From Jaapia argillacea MUCL 33604 (lineage: Eukaryota; Basidiomycota; Agaricomycetes; Jaapiales; Jaapiaceae), in assembly GCA_000697665.1 (NCBI GenBank), contig KL197709.1:935539-999538 (forward strand): a stretch of DNA of 64,000 nucleotides, in the 5' to 3' direction. Under the pieces are notes generated by a model. That model had not been told where the DNA came from. It made no database searches and saw nothing but the letters and a program-made list of their open reading frames with translations. The position numbers and the translations under genes were made by a program. Positions within the stretch are counted from its first letter, which is position 1, and each line of letters begins with the position of its first letter. Shown here one piece after another: positions 32,254 through 41,793 of this stretch.

Positions 32254-32444
32254 GAGCGTAGAAAGTGGAGAACGAAGCGAGGGAACAAGAATTGGGATGG
32301 AAGAATTCGAAATGCGTCAATCGAACGTGGGTGGTCACGAATGTCACATTACGTCAGGCGTGACGGAGATTGCAGACAATTACCGAGCACAGCCACCGAT
32401 CGTCCTTGTCTTGCGCTCTGCGGCACGGGTCGCGTGAAGACACA
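32254..32444. promoter_or_regulatory. Divergent promoter of VTC1 and the F-box gene, with a CRE-like site
   Basis: 191 bases separate the two ATGs. At 32349-32356 there is a TTACGTCA octamer, a match to the ATF/CREB bZIP consensus TKACGTCA. A second TGACG half-site follows within six bases. In fungi such sites serve stress-responsive bZIP factors. Whether it acts here is inference. Confidence 0.45.
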
Positions 32445-34383
32445 ATGCTGGTCGACCGCGCTGTTTGCAATTCTGTCGCTGAACTGTCTCAATCCAAGGA
32501 CTCTGCCGGCCCCGAAGGAATGCGCGCTCGCTATTGGAATCATAACCCAAATTTATGCGACTTGGCTACTGAGCTGATAAGCGCCATTCTGTTATCGCTC
32601 GACCTCCAGAGCTTGCTCAGATGCAGACAAGTCCGTACTTTCGCTCGTTCGAACTTTGCTTATTTGGTTTGAAACGTTCCTTTCCTTTCACGTTTAGACA
32701 TGCCGGTTGCTCAGAGAGGTGGTTGACCTATCTGTAGAGCTTCAATACAAGATCGAACTCGACGTCACCAAGATGTCCGACAACCCTTCCAGTAACCTCA
32801 GTGTCGGAGAGCGCCTCTCTCGGCTCAAGGCTCACCAAGAGGCCTGGAAGAATCTTGAATGGCGACAGGAGGTGCCTCTTCCACCCCTCGACCCAGATAT
32901 TTGGGAGCTGCAAGGCGGCGTCCTCGCACAGGGGAAGTGTGAGCAAGGCTTGACAGTCACACAACTAGGGGGGGATAGTAGGGGAATTCCCACGAGAGAG
33001 TGGGACGTCAAGAATCTGGGCTTCGCTATCAGCGACCTCGCTATGGATCCAGCTCAAGATCTTCTCGTTCTGATCGAGGTGCATGATGTCCAGTGAGGCC
33101 TACATCTCGTCCTCCTTCTCCATAACGCAGTTAACACACGAATTGAAGAGGTCCGCCTGTTCCGGAATACGTCTGCCGAACCCATCTTCGCAAACTATCC
33201 AGTGGGCAACCACACAACTTGGCCTCTTGGTGCCCTGACGGCTTTCTTACTCACCAACCTGAAGATTTCTCGCCCACATGGCGCTACAAGATTCAAATTG
33301 CTGGGCAAATGCTCGGTCTCGCATTTGGAGGTCACGAGCTCGTCGTGTGGAACTGGATGACTGGAACTATTATGAGAGTATGTTGTTTCCGCACGTCTAT
33401 CCATCCCCTTTGTTGACGGTCTACTCAACTAGAGGTTAACTTCTAATCTATGGTGGAATGATTGCGATTCTTTCGCCTTCATCTCCGACAAGTATCTCGC
33501 GTTGGCTCATCCAGATAGCCTCGGACCCTGCCTCAAAGTTTTTTCAATGGACATCCCTTCCGATACATGGACAACCCTAGAAGCGGCAACACCCACTTGT
33601 ACATTCCACTACCCACACCTAAAGAATGCCGCTCGTACCCCCCGAATTCGAATCGATTCCTCCACCTCTCGCCTCCCGCCACCCAACTCCAATGTCCCTT
33701 TCTACGCCAATCCGGAATCCGATATCATGTTGTTAACGCTGGACGACCACGTCGACCCACTCTTTCACGTTATACCTACGGCGTGTTTGTTGAAGCACGC
33801 GAAAAATGCTGCGTCGACCCTTTTTGGAGAGGGGTTGGACGTACTATGGGAGGAGTGGGGCAGTGAAACTAGGTTCTTGGCCAAGGAGGGCCGAGATAGG
33901 TTCATGCTCTGCGTCTCTGGAACCAAATTCGCACTTTCCAAGGCGTTCACAACCGAAGATGATGAGAATACCCTTTCAAGTCCCGTCATCATGTTATACG
34001 ACTTCAACCCCATACCCCTCCGGAGGGAACTGGCATCATCTGTCCCCGCCTCAAATAGTTATGGATCGAGGTCTGAAGAAGAGGTGAAGGAGGAAAGGAA
34101 TGTACGACTTGTGATGAGGAGCACGTTGGATATTGGAGGAAAACTTTGGAAGAAACCGCCTGTGACTTGTTTGCCTTACCGACAGACCACTGCAGTTTTG
34201 CCAAAGGAGTTGGCGAAAGGGGGTGGGTTTAGGCATGTTATGATGAGCGAGGATGCTTTGATATTGGTGAGTCTGATTTCCCCTGCTTTGTTTGTGGGAC
34301 TATGCTAATCCCGGCCACTGATGGATATATAGGTCGCCCATGTCGGAAGGAGTGATGTGGCATATGGAGTTTTGACCTTCTAG
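32445..34383 (+). CDS. F-box protein of the basidiomycete type
   Basis: The first exon carries the F-box-like start LCDLATELISAILLSLDLQS followed by LLRCRQTCRLLREVVDLS, split by a 67-base intron (32631-32697). This should recruit Skp1 in an SCF ubiquitin ligase. The rest resembles the poorly defined substrate domain common in mushroom F-box proteins. It includes AMDPAQDLLVLIE, then IQIAGQMLGLAFGGHELVVW and NWMTG, followed by CDSFAFISDKYLALAHPDSL. The end reads VAHVGRSDVAYGVLTF. The exon chain in 33060-33290 is the least certain part. The best solution removes 33202-33290 and one intron just before it ending at GAAGAG. ATG 32445 is the first in frame. Such families are large and fast-evolving. 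Confidence 0.75.
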
Positions 34384-34872
34384 GTCAAGAACGCTTCAGT
34401 GGCCAAGGCACGATATGAACAAATTAATCTCGGAACTCTCAATGTAACTGTTTTGTCAGTCAAGGGACTGCTGTATTTTTACCTCTCATGTACCGCTTGT
34501 CTCTCCTCTCGCTGTCGATGTAAAACAATACCCAGATACCAATCTCATTACTGGTGTTTCTGCAAAGCTGAATACAATAATACTTGCAATGATGGTGACT
34601 AGTAAGGAATATCGTAGATACTGTGATTAGTTCGAGGTGCAGACCCTCTGACGATAAGGGCCAGGGACTTTTGTGAGAGATATCTGGTAATGCATGAGGA
34701 CCCCTCTTCCCAATCCCCTCGTAACTTCGTCTCACTTCGCCCCTAGAATGGCCTCCATACTTTCCAGCGATGCGTGTCGAATGTAATGAAAGAAGGGTGG
34801 ACCCCGAAAGCAACTGTGGTCGAAGCCAGTGTTTGATATCCTGTTTTTCCGATGACGGGCGGCTCAAATTCT
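34384..34872. other. Convergent spacer
   Basis: About 490 bases between the F-box gene and the leftward small protein gene. One minus-strand frame overlaps the last exon of that small gene, but I see no independent gene. Confidence 0.55.
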
Positions 34873-35287
34873 CTACATCGCAGTCAACCTGGCCATGCCG
34901 GGACTCATATTCCTAAAAATAAACGGTCAGAGACTGATCTGAGAGATGAAAAGTGAGACCAAAAACTTACCTGCCGTTCATGAACATCGGAGGCCGAGGA
35001 GACTTCTTCGCCTTCTCCTTCTTTGCCGGAGCAACTTCAGGAGCAGTAGTCGCAGAATTGCTCGAAGAAGCACTGTCTGCCTGCTTCGACTTTTTCGAGA
35101 AGAAGCTGGTGAACTTCTTCTTCATCGGTGCAGCGTCCGGGTTGGGAGTAGGTGCGTGTCCTGATGAACCGTATGTGGATTGTAGTTCACCAAATGCAGC
35201 AGCGTAATCTTTTGGGGGACGAGTGGCGGTTAAGGTCGCGCTAGACTCAAAGGATGTGGTGGAGGCGGTGTATGAAGAGCTGGACAT
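34873..35287 (-). CDS. Small Ser/Ala/Lys-rich hypothetical protein
   Basis: Two exons (35287-34971 and 34912-34873, intron 58 bases with GTAAGT..TTTTTAG) give 118 residues. The sequence is MSSSSYTASTTSFESSATLT, then RPPKDYAAAFGELQSTYGSS, KKKFTSFFSKKSKQADSASS and a basic stretch (APAKKEKAKKSPRPP) before a short end NMSPGMARLTAM. The PPKDYAAAFGELQSTYG block looks conserved and could be a short structured or binding motif, while the rest is disordered. Basic composition suggests nucleic-acid or membrane association. No family name can be given. Confidence 0.7.
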
Positions 35288-36412
35288 TGTGGGAGGTGTA
35301 CTGGGAGTCGTTTTAAATGTGAAGGATGCTGCTGTGATAGTAGTTCTAGTGGTGATGTTGGATGTGAGTTGATGCTATCTTCGAGTAACAAGCGGTGAAC
35401 CTTTATACACTCTTTCTCCGGCATTTTGTGAGTATACCTGCGCTGCGGCTGCGCAGGTCGCACTGTTGGAACTTCCGATGAGTCGAATAACGGGATGGAG
35501 ACATCGAGTGACTCGGGAACAAGCTCAGCTGAGCTAATAGTCGCGCTGATCGACTATCGCCAGTGCAAGAAGAGATGACTCGAGACGCTTCGGGCGTACG
35601 TCGGACGCGCAGCTGGAGTCAGATAACGCTTCTCAGGCGCTGATTGGCAGAATCTGCCGCCAAGCACGGATTCAACGGCCAAAATCTCATCATATGTGAA
35701 GCTCGCGTGAAGGATAACCTCGCACACGCAGCACGCAGCTGTGCAATGACAGGGTCAATCTTCTCGCACGATGTTGGGACAACCCTCTTTTCGGAGGAGT
35801 GGTGGGATTCGCCCAGTTCGGCAATGACCGGCAGATGCACATGTTGCTCTATAGCAGCAGCACAGACCAGTGACCGGGGAGCGAAGTTACTAAACACTCA
35901 GATGAATCGTCCAGAAGTACTTGTCCGAGCCTCAGGGATAGAAGCCAAACCAAGGCGAGCGATTCGTTCCACGACTGTGCTGGTAGGAGGGATAGGCCCC
36001 TGAGCAAGCGGAGTACAGAACAGCACAGAACCAATCGTACGGGCCTGTGGTCGGCTTCTTTGAAGGGCCCAAAACTAAGGAGACTGAATCTTCGTACCCA
36101 GCACTGCAACCATTGTGGCGGATTGCCTCAACATTTAATACTGAGTGTCCAAACTTGAAGGACTTCCCTGGTTTGAATTGGGGAGTTCGTCCGTAGCAAG
36201 TATATGAAAAAAGATGAAGATACTTGGCAAAGGAAGAGAACAGGGGTGGTCCCCTAGTGCAATCGAGACTCTTGTCAACACGAAAAGAGGACAAGACAAT
36301 TATCGGCAATGTGCGAACTTCCTGAACGTCGAGTCGTGCACCGAAGTACGCTCAACACATCTCCTCGACCCCTTCCGTCTATCCGCACAGCTTGCCCTCG
36401 CCGAACGTAGTC
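35288..36412. other. Long intergenic region, no supported gene
   Basis: About 1.1 kb. Overlapping open frames of 90-125 codons exist on both strands (plus 35644-36003, minus 35619-35897, minus 35932-36309). They are mutual shadows, lack introns and motifs, and none has a convincing start. A TATACACTC stretch at about 35404 may belong to the promoter of the leftward small gene. Confidence 0.5.
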
Positions 36413-37605
36413 ATGTCCACGCCAAGTGGGACCAAAAGTCCCCAGCCAATTGTAATACCTCCCATGACCGCGGACGAGGAAGGTATGCGTGGAGTGCAAC
36501 TGCCAACTCATTTCCTCATTATGTGTCCCAGAGGCAATGATCTACGCACGCATCACCAACGACGAGAAAGCACTCCGTCGTGCTGTTAAGAAATTTCATG
36601 GTTACACATCGGCAGCCTACACCCCAATAGTACCTTCTTCCTCAAACACAACCCTCGAAGATGCACGAGAAGCGTTTCTGGTTGAGTTGGCATCGTTTCA
36701 TCTCATGTTGAAGAAGAGTATGATGATCTGTGAGGCCGAGGCACGTCAGGTGGAGGAGTATCAGCGGGAAAAGCAACGGATTGGTGAGTGTATACTACCC
36801 TTTACTCTGTGACCACGCTTGACATTTCTCGATGTAGCGGACGATCGTATAAGCCTACGAGGTCAAATTGAACAACTGAAGACCTCTTTGGAAGACGCCC
36901 AGTTGCTGAGACGACGGAAAGTCGAATACGACCAAGTGGCAGAGAGGATAAATACTCTACCCAGTCGTGAAGAACTCGAGCAGTGAGTGCAAAATTTCAT
37001 CTCGACGGCCGCGCGAGCGTCTTAAAATTGTTTTTAGATCCATCAGCGAATTAGAAAACGACATCGCAGCAATTCAGGCTGAACATGAAACTCAAAATCG
37101 CATTATCCATGGTCAAAAATCAGCACTCGGTTCTATCATCTTTGACCTATCATCCCTAAGACTCATGGGCAAGGACCCAGAGACCTCTCGCCCTCCCAGC
37201 CCCACCGCAGAAGGCCCAGAGGATAGCCCGACTGACGGCCGTACAGACGCCGGAGGGGGGACAAAGAAAGAAAAGGAAGACGGCGAATCATCCGACGATG
37301 CTCCCCTCTCCGCCTCCTTGAACCCGTCAGCGAGACCCTTTCTACCTCCATCACGCAGGTCGACACCGCTCATCACACCCGCCCAGCGCATGTTACGGAG
37401 TGCGGCGGCCCCCTTGTCAGCGGCCGCATCCCCTTCCCCAGCCCCAATGTCGCGACCGTTACCGGCAGAAGATGACATTGAGATGGGGGAGGTGTCCGAG
37501 GGGCCTCCTAAAGATGCGAAGGGGAAGAAAAAGGCCAGAGAGGACCTGGAGGAGGGCGAGGCTAGTGATGAAAGCAGTGAACTTTCCGAGCTGCCTGATG
37601 ATTGA
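36413..37605 (+). CDS. THO complex subunit 7 (Tho7/THOC7-like)
   Basis: Four exons (36413-36482, 36532-36783, 36838-36982, 37038-37605) give 344 residues. The THO complex couples transcription to mRNP assembly and export in the nucleus. The N-terminal half is the helical/coiled-coil THOC7 domain: YARITNDEKALRRAVKKFHG, then CEAEARQVEEYQREKQRI, ISLRGQIEQLKTSLEDAQLL, RRRKVEYDQVAERINTLPSR and SISELENDIAAIQAEHETQN. The C-terminal half is disordered and rich in P, S and acidic residues (EEGEASDESSELSELPDD at the end), longer than in animals. The start is the first ATG in a proline-rich leader. All three introns are 49-55 bases. Confidence 0.88.
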
Positions 37606-37637
37606 TGCTCTCACACTATCCTGTATTTCTACCCAAT

Positions 37638-38963
37638 CTACACCTCGGCTGGCTCGTTCCGAAGTTCAATATCAAGGCTCATAAAGTCCCGTGCACAAAT
37701 AACCTCCCCTCCAAATTCCTGCATCGCGAGATTTTTGATGGCCATCATCACAGTCCTCGCTTCTTCATCGACGTGATCATTTCCTGCATATCTCGCAGAG
37801 AAATGGTTCAGGACCAGTTTCTTAGCGCCAACTCGTTTTGCGAAGGTTCCAGCCATCTGTGGTGTCGAGTGTCCCCTCGACTTCGTTCGCGCTTCCACGG
37901 ATTCGAAAGTATCGTCGTCTTTGGTATTCGAGTCGATGCCAGGTAAATGAGCGTTCGTCGCTTCGTGGATGAGGAGGTCCGCATCTGCCGCCAACCCACT
38001 TATGGGAGATGGGTCATGGGTATCCCCAAGGATCACGACCTTCCGTCCAGGTCGTCGAGCAGGCCCGTGAAGCACGGTCCCATCTGAGAGCTCAACGCTA
38101 TCTCCCTGCTGCAGACGGCTCATCGTTGACATGGGTGTCTTCGTTCTCTTGAGGGCGGGTATATATTTCTTTGGATCCATCTTTCCTGGGACTGGTGCCT
38201 CCAAAATCACGAAGCCCACGCTTGGGATTGAGTGCAAAATGGGGGCTGCTGATACGGAGACCAGTGGATCCTTGTAAATGTCAGGCCAGACCCCATCCAC
38301 TTGGATGATATTTCGTCCGTTGGGCGACTCGGAGCGGTGACGAGGGAGAGCTGTGTAGTCGCCTTCGGGAGGGTCATGTGTAAATCGGAGTTCATGGACC
38401 ACATAAGGGTGTTCCAGCAGAGAGTATGTGTAGGCAAGTCCATTGCGAACATATGCCCGTGTCCCAAGAGGGCCATATATTTCCAATGGCTGAATATGTA
38501 CATGGGCGATCAGGGTATTGTCCACAAAGAGTCTAAATCGCATAGCTTCACTCACATCCTGCCAGCGAGCCGGATCTTCTCGCAATCGAGGATCTTGGGC
38601 GTCTTCAACAGCCCCTCCCGCACCGTTCAGCCGGCTGCATAGCAAGGGTAAGAGGCCGAAGATATGGTCGCCTGCGTGCTCCACCGGTGGTGATAAGGCG
38701 AAGGCGAGGCGATTGAATCGATCAAAGGGCTCACCATGAGTATGGGTAATGAAGATCTTCTTTATCTTCCCTGCTTTTACAGTGCTTTTCTGTATCTGGT
38801 GCTGCGTGGCTTCTCCACAATCGAAGAGCCAGACATCTCCGCCGAGGCGCAGAGCAAGGGACGAGTGATTCCTCGTTGAGGAAGGTTGAGCTGAAGCTGT
38901 CCCCAGAAAGGTGATATTCACAGACGATAGTGTATTAGACAGTGGAGGTCGACTAGGCACCAT
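37638..38963 (-). CDS. tRNase Z, short form (ELAC1-type)
   Basis: The frame is open from 38963 to 37638, but a canonical 63-base intron (38734-38672) must be removed, giving 420 residues. The enzyme is a metallo-beta-lactamase-fold endonuclease that cuts the 3' trailer of precursor tRNAs. Motifs are FLGTASAQPSSTRNHSSLAL, LFDCGEATQHQI, the zinc motif THTHGDH (after splicing), the ILGDTHDP region, LLIHEATN with the aspartate-histidine zinc ligands, and LVLNHFSARY. Reading through the intron keeps frame and inserts 21 residues between THTHG and DHIFG, which would split the HxHxDH metal site. The exosite region is compact, as in short forms. It lies tail-to-tail with the THO gene, with only 32 bases between the stops. 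Confidence 0.93.
   Translation of the reverse strand: MVPSRPPLSNTLSSVNITFLGTASAQPSSTRNHSSLALRLGGDVWLFDCGEATQHQIQKSTVKAGKIKKIFITHTHGEPFDRFNRLAFALSPPVEHAGDHIFGLLPLLCSRLNGAGGAVEDAQDPRLREDPARWQDVSEAMRFRLFVDNTLIAHVHIQPLEIYGPLGTRAYVRNGLAYTYSLLEHPYVVHELRFTHDPPEGDYTALPRHRSESPNGRNIIQVDGVWPDIYKDPLVSVSAAPILHSIPSVGFVILEAPVPGKMDPKKYIPALKRTKTPMSTMSRLQQGDSVELSDGTVLHGPARRPGRKVVILGDTHDPSPISGLAADADLLIHEATNAHLPGIDSNTKDDDTFESVEARTKSRGHSTPQMAGTFAKRVGAKKLVLNHFSARYAGNDHVDEEARTVMMAIKNLAMQEFGGEVICARDFMSLDIELRNEPAEV
38672..38734 (-). other. In-frame intron inside the tRNase Z metal motif
   Basis: 63 bases, GTGAGC..CACGCAG, a multiple of three without a stop. Retention would insert 21 residues in the HxHxDH motif, most likely inactivating the enzyme, while the reading frame continues. 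Confidence 0.8.
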
Positions 38964-39134
38964 GGTGAACCTACAGGGGCCGAAGAAGTCGTTGGAGACA
39001 CTACTTCTGGTGCAAATACTTGGCGATTATCAGTCGTGCGCGTGACTTGGACCGACAGACATATACCGGCTGGAACGTGGAGGAAAAGTGATATTCGTAG
39101 AGACATGCGTACAAGACTGGACGTGGGAAAGGTA

Positions 39135-41407
39135 CTATACATCCTCAAACAACCTACACCGCCTGTAATGCGCAGAGGTACCACGTTGGATGTCTGAACG
39201 CCTGACCGACTGAACGATACTCTCACCGCAGACGTAGCAGAAGTGGCTGATGAGAAGGATTACCACCTCGATCAAAACATCTCAGTCGTATGTGGAGGAC
39301 GTACGTATTGCATCCCGGAACCATGCACTACCGCACGAAAATTTGATCAGAATGGAGAATTGAACAAAGACAGGGTGGCGCACCGTCATATGGTTACAAC
39401 CGTCAACTTTCTCAGCGGGTGTCATACAACCTGGGCCCACGGAGTCCCAGTTCAGTTCTACAAGATGTGGTGGTACGAAGACAATGCGAACCTGGACAAT
39501 ACTTCCAACCTCGTTGCTGCATCAAGTGTTTCAACTCCGAAGAGCCATCGCACGAATGCTTTGGACCTCCGATAACGATGGATCGAGAGCACAACTTGCA
39601 CCATGCGTATGTACAACGAGGCATAGGGCAGGCAATGATCTCAGTCTCATCGTGTTCTTGTTTGTCAACGAAGACAGTGTTCTTGCACCTGAGGCAGTGA
39701 GTCAGGCAATGTTTTCTGGGAAGGGAGGATAATGTCACAGACTCGCGACAGTGAAGCAGAACAGAGAACTTGGACATTTCAAATTCCTCGAAAGTCGAAT
39801 ATTCTTTCTCGGTCAGCCCAAGCTGGCGAACTAATGTGTCTGTCAAAACTGGGTGAAAACCGGTCAGCTAAAATTGTGACGGCCAAGCCAAAATTTACTA
39901 ACGTCCTTGTTCGTGTGGGTTAGGTTCAGACGTGGTGGTGCAAACTGGACAGAAAATTGGGTAACGACCGTCTCCTAGTTTGGAACGAACATACTGTCGC
40001 GTGCAGGCCCGACAGAAGAGGTGATCGCACCGGTCGAAGCGAGTGACATCACCTTCGGGATGTTGATCGAAGCAAATGCCGCATTGGAATAGTTTTGGAG
40101 CGGCGTCGCGGAGAAACTTTTGTTGTTGTCGCAAGAGCAAGTCTTCCCGTTCGTATTCACGCTGCATGCGCACGGCGTATTCTGAGTCGGGATTCTCGCT
40201 CCTGTTCCGCAACAGTGAAGCTCTAGAGGAATCGGCTACATCCCTTGGTGATGCAACGCATGCAACGGAATGAGTGGAGGTGGAGGAAGCAAGAGTGTTG
40301 CGGGTTGACTCAGTGGCGGGGAAATTTTGGATGGGACGGATGGGCTGCTTCTGCTTGCGATCCAAGGGTCGGCGCTCAGACACTCTCCGACGGTTGAGTT
40401 CGTCCTCGAGCTTGTTGATATCCTCAACGAGCTGCCTATTCTCGAGCTCCAACGACCGTTTCTCGAGTTTAAGACCCTCCACTTGGCTTTGCATGGCCAA
40501 AACCGATAGACTGGATTCGATAATGGCGTCCATCCAGTCGGGTGGTAACTGTGGTGCATCTTTTGCCAGACAAACGTGCCCAGAATAATTCGCCAACAGT
40601 TGGGCCTGCCATTGCATATGAACGTCTGCAAGAAGGCTGCGATCGTATTGCAGAAGTTCGCTGAGGTACGTCGCAGTGGCGTCTAGAGAATTATTGAAGA
40701 TGAAAGCGGCCCCGTGGGGGTGCTTCCTGGGCCGTGGGTGAGAATCGAAAACCACAAAGACATTGTTGTCTGGCATTTTGATCTTTAAGCACGCGATAAT
40801 CTCAGGGGGGCGCGTGATGACCACAGACGACGACCGATTGTTACCGACATCGTTCAATCGACTAGATTAACAGCGGTAAGACTAGCTGATGCTCCGCGAG
40901 TAACGGTGAACTTACTTCAATAGTTTCTTGAAGTTCTCCAGGTCAGATTGCGCATACTCAATTCCAACCCTTGTAAGAGTTTGTTGGAACAACGGAGCCT
41001 TCCAAATATCGTCGACGTCCAGGTGGGACGAGTTGGACCAACGTAGACAGATGTTGAGGATATTCTGCTTGGCGAAACCGTGGGACTTCGTTCGAGGAGG
41101 ACAACATTCCACGTACCTCCATCATTCCTCGACTCATCATCTCACGGAGTAGAGCCACTCCAGTCACTCCAGCCCTTTCTCTACTCAATACGATACGCAC
41201 GCAGTTCAAGGCGGCCAGCCCGCAAGCTGAAATACCACCACCAACCCCACTATACTGGCTAGTTCCCCCATGGGAAGCGATGTGCTCCTTTCCACGGAAG
41301 ATATTCTCCACAGGGTCGACCTCGTCTTTCTTTGGCATTGCTCGAGAGGGTATTGCGTGGAAGGGGTCGTGTGGGTTGCAAATCTGGCCTTGATGATTCC
41401 GTTCCAT
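39135..41407 (-). CDS. RBR-type E3 ubiquitin ligase with an N-terminal papain-like protease signature
   Basis: Eight exons (41407-41117, 41064-40916, 40861-39903, 39848-39743, 39688-39492, 39430-39384, 39327-39305, 39246-39135) give 627 residues. The C-terminal half is a complete RING1-IBR-RING2 unit. RING1 is near residues 407-454 (CGICFDQHPEGDVTRF .. FCPVC). The IBR contains ACPMPRCTYAWCKLC. RING2 is CPGCMTPAEKVDGCNHMTC followed by CNTHFCYVCGE, with the catalytic Cys (about residue 584) in HMTC. RBR ligases pass ubiquitin through that cysteine. A coiled coil (about 275-315) precedes RING1. The N-terminal 270 residues carry GGGISACGLAALNC (Cys about 62) and VFVVFDSHPRP (D-x-H about 186-188), the pattern of a papain-fold ubiquitin protease. 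A 23-base exon encodes part of RING2. The 5' end is uncertain: no ATG lies upstream in the same exon. Confidence 0.85.
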
Positions 41408-41793
41408 CGATCGTTTAGGATAAGTCCTCGTGATGGATCTGTCGATGGACGGAGCGCTGGGCAAGTGAGCGACTAGGAGACCCTGTATGTATACAAGGTT
41501 CAGGATGAAATGTGATCAAACTGTATCAACGCATGGGTGATGACTAGTACGTTCTATCTACCTCTCCGTGCTTGCTCTAGTAAACTTGGTGCCGTTTATA
41601 CTTTCCTTGGTCGTCTATGTGCTTGAGTTTGTCTCACTGGGATATGTGGAATCGATTATCTGTGGAGGCGTGGCTGGCAGATGGTCGGCCTCATGCGAGT
41701 CAAAAATGGGGTTCTGAACTATTCATAAAGACCCCTGTCCCAACAACGCCTTAAAACACCCTCCGGCTTTCTGCATCTGCAAATCATTCCACC
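41408..41793. other. Divergent region between the RBR gene and giant gene A
   Basis: About 385 bases. Part may be an upstream exon of the RBR gene, because its first frame stays open to about 41464. No TATA box is clear on the right side, although CATAAAG occurs near 41722. Confidence 0.45.

Noticed and set aside
33219-33290. A possible frameshift making the F-box gene a pseudogene.
   Set aside because: A canonical-length intron, 33202-33290, in phase 0 restores a continuous frame into IQIAGQMLGLAFGGHELVVW, so decay need not be invoked.
35619-36309. Three overlapping open frames of 92-125 codons on both strands.
   Set aside because: They shadow one another, have no introns in an intron-rich genome, no recognisable motif and no convincing start.
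37638-38963. tRNase Z as a single uninterrupted 441-residue exon.
   Set aside because: The 21-residue insert between THTHG and DH would break the metal motif, and canonical splice sites bound it exactly.
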